Shown: one piece after another, positions 14,601-26,600 of the stretch | How the letters are laid out: every line of letters starts with the position of its first letter | Position numbering within the stretch: position 1 is the first letter of the stretch | NCBI GenBank assembly: GCA_034336665.1 | Contig: CM067570.1 | Coordinates: 10,066,002-10,130,001 of the forward strand | Source: Luscinia megarhynchos | Lineage: Eukaryota > Chordata > Aves > Passeriformes > Turdidae | Length of the DNA stretch: 64,000 nt | Direction of reading: 5' to 3' | Program-made: the position numbers and the translations under genes | Notes under the pieces: model-generated | The model's database searches: none | Seen by the model: the letters and a program-made list of their open reading frames with translations, nothing else | What the model was told of the DNA's origin: nothing

Positions 14601-17600
14601 TGAGTTTTCAGTATTTGAGATTTAATGATCCATCTTAATTCTCTTCTGCATGGTTACATTCATTCCCCCCAATGAAATAGCTCTTTAGTCTCTCCAGTAA
14701 CTTTTCTTTTACTCAAGCTCTATTCTTTAAAGTTTTTTTACTACTCACATACCACAGACTTCTATTTTTTTTATACTTGCCATCCTAAGTTCCTGTTTAA
14801 GCACAGAACTGATCTTCATCCAGGAGGTCAGCATAAACCTATGTGGTGCTTAAATTTAGTGTAAGCACTATTATTTTTTAAGATTTGTGCAGTGGTGAGA
14901 CAGGTTCTGGCCCCCTTCATTTGAATTTGACAGTTTCCCTTACAAAGAGTACTGATCAGTAGCAATGGCAAGTTGGGTTTTCATCCTTTCAATCCTACAG
15001 CTTACTCTTTTTTGGAGTAGATGCCTGCACCCCCAGTAAATCTTGATGTCCCTCATACCAGTGGGTCTCCTCACTACCATAGGATACATCTGCCTGAGAG
15101 AACTTTAAAAATTGAGGCCTAAATTTTTTGGGTTTGTGATTCATATATACAATTACTGTGAATTATTTGCTTGCTTCCATGTAATGTTTATGCAGCTCTG
15201 TGCAAGAAGGTGGCTTTATTCCAGTACATGAATCTTTTATGTCTTCAGCACATTTTGGAGGAGTTAGCATTACTGAAAAATTTCTTATGGGAAATGATCC
15301 TGCTCTGCTTCTTCTGTAGTTACTCACACATTTCTTTTTAATAAGCTGAGGCTGTTATGCTGTATTGTCTTCTTTGATTATAAAAATCCATTTATTTAGA
15401 CAACATGTAGAAGGCATGTGAGTCCAACAGAGCAAAGAGCCAGTTGTGAGGGATGTGGAGTGCTCAGACTTAAAGCTGTTTGTACCAGGGCTTTGGGGGA
15501 ATTGCTGCTAGAACCATTATGAGCAAATTTAATCTCTGGTCACAGGTAAATTTCATGGGAGTTGGTTCTGTCTTTTTTTGTTACCTCTCCTTCTCTGAAG
15601 GCTTGAACTTTTTTGAGATCTGTTTCTTTGTTGGTCTAGAGCCATACCTCTGCTTTTGTTTTCCTTTCCCTGCTTTCCTCTTCTTGTATATCTGTCTTCT
15701 GGGTTTGCAGTGTTATCAGTTATTTCAGTAAAATGTATAACAAGAACTTTTTTTAAGCATACTTTCCAGTCTTTTTTTTCCCCCTATGCCTCTTTCCTGT
15801 TTTACTATTTTATTTGGGTCTTTTTCCTTTTCTTCCTTTCTATGTTTTCTTTTTCTCCTTTTTTATTCATTATGTGGATTTCTTCTTTCCCCCACATTTT
15901 GTGAGACAAAGTTTTACTTTGAGGGACAAAAGAACTACCTGCAAGGCATTAGAGCAGATGCTGATATTGCTTAGTACAGCACATGTTTGAAGCTGTTTCT
16001 CTGAGTGAACATTACAAAACAGAGGGCTACATTGAACCACAGGAGTTTGTTTCTGTAGATAAGTTTCACCAACTTCTTGGCTATTTTCAGCATTAGTCAC
16101 TTCCAAGCAGGTGCTGTGGGAAGCCCTAAGACTGATCAGTGTGATCTGATGGTGAATCAAGCCCTTCAGAGTCATCCTTCCATAACATTAATCCAAATGG
16201 GTCTCACCTAGGTCCCATATTTCCATTCTCACTTGCATCAATGTCTCCTCTACTCAATGCCAAGTAAAGATCTGCAGCATCAGCCAGTGAGACAAGATTT
16301 TGGCTAGAAAAAACTTTGCTAGAGGAGAGGCAAAACTTCCCCTCCAGGCTGCTTCCAAATTTATGTTGAGCTCAAATTACCCCAGTACAAATTTAACTTT
16401 TTACCTCCAGGAGGTTCAGTGGGCTTTCTCAGTGAGTCACTGTCTTTTTTCTCTAATCACTAATTTTATGAATTGTAGTTTTGCTCCAGCCTGGCACTTT
16501 CTGTTGCTGTAATAGTATTTTGAATGTGCTTGAGATTCCTTTGACAATGTTGAAGGTAGGGATAAACAAAATAAAAATATTTTCACATGTGGATAGAATG
16601 TAGGGTTGGAATTTTAAAGGCAAGACGTAAGAGGTCTGAACACAAGCTAAACCAAATAAAAGTGTATCCAAGGGACCGATAAATATTTATGACTTTTTAC
16701 ATTTGGTCAGGATCACTGCTTGGGCTTCAGAAGTGTCTTTTTTCAGGTTTTTAGAGCAGGAGTAGACTTCCTGGTCTAGTGTACCACATAGATCCCAGTT
16801 AAATGGTCTTGTTTCACAGCCTCTGGATGGCTGTGGCTACTGGAAACAACATATACAGATAGACTTAAGAGTGAATTATTTAATTCCAAATTCCCTCGGT
16901 ATTTGATTGCACAGCCTCAAAATAACAATTTTAAAAGCCCTAATCCAACAGAGTGTTTTGTGATACATATTGATAATCTCAGGTTTCAGTCTTTCCCATC
17001 ATCAATCAATTGCTGAAGTGAAGTACAAGAGAGGAGTGTGGTGAACTCAAACCTACTGGATATTGACCACGTAACAATCCAAATCATTTGTAATTTCTTA
17101 CAGAGTTACAAATCTTGTACTGCAGTGGGTTTTCAGATTAGTTTAGCAGTGAATACAGGCATTTAACTTTTGTTTACAAGATTTTGGATTGCTTTGCTTT
17201 TTTTTTTTTTTTTCACCTGAGCATGTGTATTCGGGGGACAAATGAGTGTAATTTCTCAGTGATGCTCTCTGATACCTACTAACAATGATTTAAGAGGATC
17301 CTCAGAAGGAGAACAGTTCCTTTCCCGTTTCTTATCTTTGTTCTTCTAGCAAGGCAAAACAGCTACATTAGGTGGGTTTTTTTGCCTTCTGAGAGCTGAA
17401 GCAAAACCACTGTCTCAAAATCACGTTGATCCTAAGGTTAGTTAAAGTTTGTCATGAAAATTCCAGTAAGACCTCTTTTGTTCTTGTTTTGACTTCGCAG
17501 AAAAGAAGAGCAGCAAGAAGGCAGAGAGTGCACAGGCTACAAAGTTAAACAAGACTTTTGCACCCGTCTTCCTTAAAGGCCTTACTGACCTCAGAGTAAT

Positions 17601-20600
17601 GGATGGAAGTCAAGTGATAATGACTGTGGAGGTATCAGGTGTGTAGCTATAGAGCAGTATTACATAAAAAAATTAAATCCTACTGCAAAATGTGTGGGTT
17701 TTTTCCATATCTTTAGCAGGTACCTTTGCATTTGGAAATAATATTTCTAGGAAGCAGTTTTTTAAAAGCTAGGTTGGTCTAATGTGATCTTCAGAACATT
17801 CTCCAGTGTTAATGTATTCAGGCCTGTAGAAGTGTTTCTTAACTGAAATGATATAAAGATAGGAGTTTAAAGGTATAAGATATAAGGTCCTCTTGTTGAA
17901 GTGAGCTTGTAATAGCTTTTGTTGTGAACCAAACAAGATTTGAGTTCCTGTCAGCTGGGGTAAAATTAGTGCTGCAGAAAGAGCAGTTGTGGTATGAACT
18001 TTGGCATCAGAAACTCTTAATAGTCGTCTTTGTGGTGTCTAGAACTCATTCTCCTTCTCTGTTGTATATATGCTTCCCTTACTCATTTGTATTTTAATCA
18101 TAGTAAGAAAGACTATTTCACATTACACAGCACTGACAGAGTTAATAATAGAAATTCCTGAATGTTTTGGAGATGAAATTGCAGAATCAGGTGGCAAAAC
18201 AAAAACCAACCAAACTTGTTCCTTTTCTTAATTGACATATGGTGGGGTTTTTGTGTCTCAGATTTTTGTTGCTTGCTTTTTTTTTTTTTTAGCTAATCCA
18301 TCTCCTGAAATTATTTGGCTGCATAATGGGAAAGAAATCCAGGAGACAGAAGATTTCCACTTTGAGAAGAAAGGCAATGAGTACAGTCTGTACATCCAGG
18401 AGGTGTTTCCTGAAGACACAGGCAAATATACCTGTGAAGCCTGGAATGAAGTAGGAGAAAGTCAAACACAGGCTACATTGACAGTTCAAGGTATAAAGTT
18501 CCTCTTCAACTTATAAAATGGTGAAAGAAAATTATTATTCTAATGTGCTGGAGGAATCTCTATTTAAAATACATGAGTGTTTATACGGCTTGCTGTGAAG
18601 GACACTCAAGTTCTCAGTCTCTGCATCTGAATTAAAAAGGATACTGAGCAGAAGCAGCTTTAAAAAAATCTTTTCACTCTGGAACATTATGTTACTATTT
18701 CAAAAATGCATTCCTGAGTCCTGTTTCTAGGGACAGTGCAAAACTTCTGCTAAATGCAGCTTCGGATTGTAATTATCAGGCTTACTGAACTATGGATTAA
18801 AGTAAACTTTTTAATATGTTTTTGTTTCTAATTGAAGTCCTTAGTATTTGAAAAAGCTTTCTAGGAGCTAGGTATCCTGGCTTTAATGTTAGCTTTGCAG
18901 TGGTAGCAGGTAAGGAAGACATGATTTCTGCAATCTGAGAACTAGCTGCAAAAAATTTGGCTTTGAATCTCCTCACAAGATGTTAATCCCACAGCAAACA
19001 TTCAAGTACCAACAAAATTCCTGTGACTAGGCACACACGACTTTTGGGACAGTGACTTCTTTTAGTATTACTGAATATTGACATTTCCTCCTAGCCACTA
19101 CTGAGGATTAGTGCAAATCACTGTGAGACTTTTATTATTTTTAATGTAGAATATCTTATCTGCAGTGTTTGAGAGAGCTGTTTGGTCTGTTGTCACTGTC
19201 TGCTCTGAATTCAGACCTTCCTCTCTCCTCCAGTCCCCCCTGAGATCCAGCCTTGGGGTTAGTCTTCTATATTAAATGCAATTTTATGCAATTGTTAATG
19301 ATGATTTATTGCATGAGCTCTCAACTGCACAGCAGTCATAATACTGTTACTTGCCCTTAAAGCTATTCCTATCCCTATTCTCTAAGGACAAATCTCCAAG
19401 ATTCCTTTTAGGGCAGCTTTAAAGTCCCTTTGTTTTGCTCTTAATATAAGCTTGGATCGAGCCAGTAAAGTGCCAAGTAAATGATTAATTTTAGTACGAA
19501 CACAAGTTACTTCCAAAATTAAAGTCTGACTTATTCTCAGATTAAAAACTTATACCCTGCATGTTCAAAATAACTTTCCTTGCCTGTGATTGCTTTCCCT
19601 GAAATTAATTAGCTTAGTGGTGACATTCAAGCTGGCATTTTCTTCTGATATGTAAACTGTGTTTGTAAACTGCAGAACCTCAGGATGGTATCCAGCCCTG
19701 GTTCATTAGCAAACCAAGATCAGTGACAGCAGCTCCTGGGCAAAATGTCCTGATATCCTGTGCCATTGCTGGAGATCCCTTCCCCACTGTTCACTGGTTT
19801 AAAGATGGGAAAGAAATAATGCCAGGAACAGCGTATGAAATCCTGCAAAATGAAGACATCTTCACACTGGTCTTGAGGAATGTGCAGTTTCGTCATGCAG
19901 GGCAATATGAAATTCAGCTCAGGTATGTTTGCTGTGAAAAAGAAGGTTGTTCCCTTTGACCAATTACTTATATTTGCCCAAAAGTTAAAATTCCCATTTG
20001 AAGAAGACAGGAGTTCCATCCTATTCAAGTGAAACATTAGGATACTAAAGGAAAAGAATATTTCTGAGGGATAAAGAACAAATAAAGCTCCAAGAGAAGA
20101 GAGGAAACACAAGAAGAGTAAGAAAAAAGGACAAAGCAGTATGTTTTCTTCTTTTGAAATCCTGTAAAACAAAGCTTTGTGGCAGCAATATGAAAAGCAA
20201 TTTCTAGCAAGGAAAACCACAATCAATTCCTGGATTCTGGAGCTATTGTTTATCATGTTTGGCATCTCTCTAGGTATTCGTAAGGATGCCTCTTTCCATG
20301 GGAATAACCTGTCTAGGGAGGGCTGTTACACAAGATCCATACCTTTAAGGGGAAAAAGTGTTTCCTGGCCATGTTTGAAATGTCTGAATCTTATATGCAA
20401 GTTTGTAGTGTCCTTTTGCTGATGTATCTTTGAAATGAGGCACCTTGATGCTTTGAACATCTTCTCATTCCTACAAAATCTGGAAGAGTTGTTTTGAATT
20501 TAATTATATTTTATTCTGGTAGAATAACTGTCCTTTAAATGAAGAGCTAGATTTTCTGGATTTTTACCTTGTAGAAAGTGCCACAGCAATTTCCACCTCC

Positions 20601-23600
20601 AGCGGTGAAGATTACATATCAGCTATGTGATTGTAGAAAACAAAGTGTAAAACCTTAAAGTGATGTTATCATTCCATGCTATTTACTGTGCATAGATGTA
20701 GTTACTTTATTTGGCTGGTCTTTGTGCTTTTCTTTATTAAAATTACTTTATCATCATGGACATTTGAGCCCATTACACTGGAAAAAAATTACTTGGTTTG
20801 CTCCACACACTAACTTTTTAGTCCAGATGCACTAGTCTGAATTGTCCTTTACCTACTTGCAAATAAATTACTCATATATTCCTAATAGAAGGAGGGAGGG
20901 AATATCTTAATAAATTCAACCTATTTAGCTTGTAAACAATGAGTTTTATTTTTTTTATAGTTATAGTTTTTCTTCCAACCAGTGTGACCTTAATGTCACT
21001 ATGTAGATGCCTCCTGGCTCAAAGGTATGTTTTCATAGACTATCACAGGCAGACACAAACTAGCTTTGGTATATTTTAGTATTTAAAGTTAAATGAGGCA
21101 CTCACTTTTCACCAGAAAAGAGTTTTTTAGAAAACTATAGCTGTTGAATGCAAAGATTTCCTATAATGAAATTTTTCTACACTTAATTTCAAGTCTCATT
21201 AATAATATTTATGTAGGTAGAGCCACATGTGCTATGACCTTCTTGCAAATCAGCTCTTCAGTAGATTTAGGCCCTTTGTAGTCTGCAATAAGTTGTGAAC
21301 TGGCTCATTTCAGAACTGACTTTTTTGCAATTGGCCCAGGTCATCTGAGGCATTCATAATACTCATTTGAGCAGGTCATGTCTACAGAAATCCTTGCATT
21401 TATTTTCCTTTGGGGATCAGGGGTGTTTCTAACACTCAGTACCTCTGGCAGGATTAGAAATGCCAGCTCAATTTCATTCAGGTCACCAACCTCGACAGGA
21501 GAGAGCAGAAACTGTGAGAATTTCTACTTCTGCTGGTACATTTCCACACTTCAGTGCGTGTGCCCTGGGCATGAGCATCTTCTCTTATGACATGCTGGTG
21601 GTGTCACGTGAACTGCAAAGAGAATTCCAGCAAAACTTCAGGGGTGGAAGAATGAAAGAGGACAAAGGAGAGCCAAGAGAGCTTTGTGGAGGGTTTTGTA
21701 GGAAGTCAACTGTATTGATCAGGTGTAGTTGATGATCACTCAAATCAAATTCAGCACTGGAGCCCTTTTTTCATCGTGGAAGTCTGACATTATCATCACT
21801 CTAGAATGTACAGCTAGAAATTAAATTATTTCATATAATTAGTAGATGAGAGGAACTTTTGGGGAGAAGAAGGAAAAAGTAAAGTTGTAGCTAGAAAAAA
21901 CACAGCAGATTACATGCTACACTGGAGAGAAAAATGGAGATCCCACAAAGATCAGTGCATTCATGTTGGCTTTTTCTAATTCATAATGAGTAATGCTGTG
22001 CTGCAATTAGAGCAAAGGAAATGCTGATACCTCATTTTACCCTGCTGTCATTTGTAAAATTCCAGTTAATGAGAAGTGTTTATATATTCAGAAACAGTTT
22101 TTACAGTAACTGAGAGGAAGAGAGCTGCATTTTGTGTCTTTCTCTCAAAAACTACAAAGTCCATTAAAAAACATGGAATAACTGAGAAAACATTACTTAA
22201 TTCACTAAAGAGTTCACAGAGTTGACAATAGGCTATTTTTAAACATAATAATTTTCATTTCAAATAAAATGCACAGATCCTTTTCACATATTAATTTTAG
22301 AAGCAGGTTGCATAGCTGCTCTTAGGGAGTCACTCCTTCTCCAACTCTCTTAATTTAGTCTGAGCATAGTTTCCTACTAGTGTTAATTATTTTCCAATTT
22401 TCTTCTCCATTATTCTTAAGCTCTAAATTCTGTCCTAATACCTTCACAATTCTCCTTTTGTGTTGGCTTCTCACAAATTAAAACTCTGGTTTTAAAAATG
22501 TGGGTTTAATAAAAGATCTGTTTGACTCTTGCTGGTTCTTTCTCCTTTAGTCAGAGTGAGCTGACAAGGCTGTGGAGCCCAGTGTGATCCTGGTGTGATC
22601 CATCCATGACTTCTCATTGGCTTTCTGTCTTGCCATCCCTCAGCATTATTTAGAATACATCTTTGCTTTGCCCTTTACTATTTAGTAGACTGCTAAGTCT
22701 GGATTTCAGCAGAGTAGTCAATGTAGCCCCTCCTGGTCCATTTTTTAAACCTACACAGAACTGTGATTCCTCTACAGCTGCATTTTTCATTTTAATTGTC
22801 CTAATAATGTTCCATTGAGCCTGTTATGTCTCAGGCTCAGAGGAATAGTGTTGCATAAATATAAAAAGAAGAAATTTACCCACTTGAGCAGTTCATCTAT
22901 TGAAATTTGGACATTTTACAGCCAGCGAAATGCATAAAATGGAAAATAAAAATCTCTTTCCTTACTCATAAAAACAAAGATATCTATTTCCCCTCCTGTC
23001 CTTTGCATCCTTCCAGTGATGCCAGTCACTGGTATCCCATTATCCCAATATAACTTTTCCATGTTTTTTCACTCAGTGTATACATCATAAATGAAGAGGT
23101 TAAAAAAAAACCCTGTGAGAACTGGACAGTGATTGTTGAGCAAAACCTTTATAGCAATACAGTAAACATGGGAGACCTCTGAAATCATCCTGCAGTTCCT
23201 TAAATCATCTGCTTTGTTAATCTTTGTCTTGTTTTTCTTCACCCACACTCCGTCTTCCATACAAGTTTGGTTAGTGTTGGTTAGTATTGATTTAGATATT
23301 TTGATAATCTGTTTAAAATCAGGGGAAGACCTTTATTGTATAAATCAGTGGTACCTCAAATACTCTGCAATTCAGATTATATAAAAAGCACACAGGCACC
23401 TAAGATTACATTTCATTAGGCTAAACAGTAAATATAGCTCTGTCTTTCCGTAAATTCAGTTTGCAAACCTTGTTCTCTCCTATCAACACATTGGCTATTT
23501 TTAGAGAAGAAAACCATTACTCTTTCTTGTTCCATTCTCCCACTTAGTGCTGTAAAATGCAAATGCAATTATTGTTCTTTCAGGTCTAAAAAGGTTTTGG

Positions 23601-26600
23601 CAAAACTCTCAAGTGAGGTAAATCAGTGCATCCTCTTGAAGCCAGTAGAGCTGTTCTGCTTTATACCAGCTGGAGTTGTGATCCAGTAGATTAGTTGCTT
23701 TCTTTGGAGCTAAAGCTTCGTGGAGTCTGGACTATCTCTCCATTTAACTCACAGAAAAGTTGCAAAACCTCCTTCTGAGGATTTGCAGTTACCTGCACTG
23801 AAGCACCAGCTATAAGTAGGGATCAACATCTTTGCCCCTTTCAGTTCATTCTTGAAAGAATGTCATTTACTCTGCAGTATTTATTTCGTATTTGGTAGGC
23901 TGGTAGGAAATTTCAGTATGTCCCCCCAGTATAATTACAACTGCTTTTTTTCCTGCTTCTCTAGGGAGTGCTTCCTAGGGACATGCAGACAATAAGTCTC
24001 ATCTAAGGTTCAGTGAAAATATTTGAGTAGATTCTGCCAAGAAACCAGTATTTCAAGATATTTTGAACATAAAAGCCATTCCAGGGAAAACTGATCCCAC
24101 AATAGGACACAGAGCTATTTTTAAAATTGCCTCAAGCTTTGCAGCTGGGGTTTTATTTGTTTTTGGTGGGCTTTTTCATTAATATTCCTTGACATTTTAA
24201 AGATAAGTCCTGTGCATGAGCATTCTACAGAATAGTCCTGAAAAGTCAACACTTCCAGGCACTTCTTCATAGCAAAGCTACTAAAGGATAGGTTTTATCC
24301 ATGTCTATCATAATTCCACAATAACAGAGGCACTAAGATCTGTCTGTGTCTAAGGTTTTGTTGATAAAATGCCAACACACAGAACCTCAAGCTGCACAAG
24401 GGATATTGTTATTGCCAAGATTCCAAACAGCAGAGACATGGAAGACTTGAAGATGTGCCCATGTACTGCAAGGCTCTCTTTTTTCTAACTGCCCCTATGC
24501 GTCTTTGCCTTGCCTAGATTCTGAAATGGCATAAATGTAAAAAATATTTACCAAGGTTCTGGAATGATTCTTGACTGAAATTGGTATCTAAATAAATCAA
24601 TGCTTCTTATTTTTCTTGGCTTGTTTCTCTTTTTCCATCCTGTGATCTCCAAGGTGGGTCAGTGTTTTTAACTTCACCTTTTCAGACTCTGCCACTGGAT
24701 TCAGAAGACAAAAGTATGTTCTCCCTGCTTCTAAAATCATAATTTTTATTTCAGTGGGAGCAGGCCTTACCCTGGGAAGGCTACACTTTTGAACAGACAC
24801 AGACTCAAGGTTTTTATCCAGTAGTCTGGTTTTCAGTCATTCACTTGAATCAGAAATCATAATTAAGATCAAAAAAACTACCTTGTGAATCATTTTTCCA
24901 TCTAGGTACTTGTATGTCCCACTGTTGCCATAATTTGTAAGTGCTTCCCAAGGTTTTAAAAATAGAAAGAACAAAATGCTCTCCTGCTTTCTTACCCCCT
25001 CCTTTATTTTCCAAACCCTGTGAAAAATAGCTTACTTTAGAAGGATTTACTTTGCCTGCCTTATTTGCTTCTTCGCTTATGCAAAGAATTTGCAGAGGGA
25101 AAGATGCCGTGCAGAAATGGGTCCTGCAGAAATGCTGCCATTCTTCACAGTGGTCAGGACCACATTCAGTATCCCTGAATCCCTCTCTTGGGACAGTGCT
25201 GTCTCTGCTTCTTAAACCTCTCCTACTGGTGACACAATTCTCGTGGACAAATATTTTTGCCAAACAGTAATGACAAAAGCTGAGCAGGAGTGCCTCAACG
25301 TTTAATCTACTCTGCAAGTTGTCTATACTCCAGCATGCATGGCTTGTCCTTTTGTCAACTTTGGATTGGTTTAAGGTCCTGAACAGGAGGCCTCTTCAGT
25401 TAAACCAAGAGCCTGTTCAAGCCCTGCAGCACCAGTGATTGAGCAGTTCCAGAGCATGTCTGCTTTCCTTTAAAAACTTTGGAGAAGCCGAGAAAAAAAC
25501 TCAGGAGTTCCAATAGTGGCAAAAGGGGCCCGTTTGAAATGCATTATATGAAAACAACAGATTTTCAGCAGTGTTGCTACCCTGCCATAATTGTATGCAG
25601 ATCAGTATGTTGGGAGGAGGTGACGTGCTATTCTTTTTATTTATCTTTCCATCTGTCTTGCCTTCTTTCTATTTCTCTTGCTTCCAATTGGAGGCCACAC
25701 ATAAAAGTAAGTAATAATGGCAGGTCTCCAGTGCAGGGCTGAGTTAAATACTCTCTGCATTGACTTGGATCCTCTCCTGCCCTTTGAACAGTTTCTGTTT
25801 TGCACTCAGATGTCATCTAGTTTTTTGTATTGAAGGAAACAAGGGCTGTGGCTTTCAGTGCTTCCTCATGGATTGCCTTCAATAGCAGTTTTTAGAGTAC
25901 ATATTCTGACTTATGTGATATAAAAGTGTTAAAAGCATTTTTCTGGTTTCTTGTTGTTAGTGGTCTTAAAGTCAAATGAGATATGTTTCTATCAGCACGG
26001 CCTTTACTGTGCAATCCAGATACTTTGATCAAATCTACCAATTTCTTTGTAGTTTTTGTATTAGGCTGATCCCCTGTTTCTTTTTCTAAAGCAACAGAAG
26101 TCGAGGGATATCTATCTGAGAAGATGATGGCACTAATTGCTCTTATAAAGACAAAGCTTTGTGCTGAATCAGTGATTCTATGATCTGTGTTAATCATCTT
26201 GCTTTCACTGCAAGTTATTAAAGGGTGACATTACAGGGTTTTTTTCACCCAAACAGTACCATATCTAGGAAAGCATTTCCGTGCTCTATTTAAAAACCAA
26301 GCCAGACAATATATTTATGGCAAGCTACTAGTCCTGAGTCCATGTTTTAAAATTCAGGGCTAAGTGGACTTGAAGGTACTCTTATCTAGGAAGTTCAAAG
26401 CAGAAAACAGCTGGGAAAACCTGCCTCTCTTGCCGTCCTCCCCTCCAACACATGTGTTTTGCTCATGTTCAGGAAATGTTTTCAGTAGCAAAAGTTATTT
26501 TTATTCAAAAAAGATAAATAATCCATGACATTCTAGTCCATTTACAAGCTTATACCTAAACTGGGAAGGACAGAAGTGTTTTCACTAATCAAAGATATCT

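Larger units (their letters stand above)
2638..17500 (+). other. MYLK: MYLK intron, 14.9 kb, with CR1 fragments
   Basis: This is the longest complete intron here (donor gtgaat, acceptor cgcag). It holds a 12-bp inverted repeat at 4608-4650, an AT-rich ATGAATTT-like stretch near 5400-5480, three CR1 remnants (about 9270-9515, 9576-9785 and 10930-11003) and a poly-T run near 17198-17213. None of the open frames in it shows domain similarity, matching splice sites or a credible start, so I annotate no exon. Confidence 0.8.

Noticed and set aside
23495..23504. MEF2-like CTATTTTTAG (another at 49268-49277)
   Set aside because: Ten-base AT-rich matches are expected by chance in this much AT-rich intron, and there is no clustering with other muscle motifs.
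24850..25317. 155-codon - strand open frame inside the 7.5-kb intron
   Set aside because: No recognisable domain, low-complexity biased composition typical of chance frames, and no splice or promoter support.
26165..26185. GATTCTATGATCTG resembling a CR1 terminal octamer
   Set aside because: The sequence before it shows no CR1 body, so the match is probably chance.
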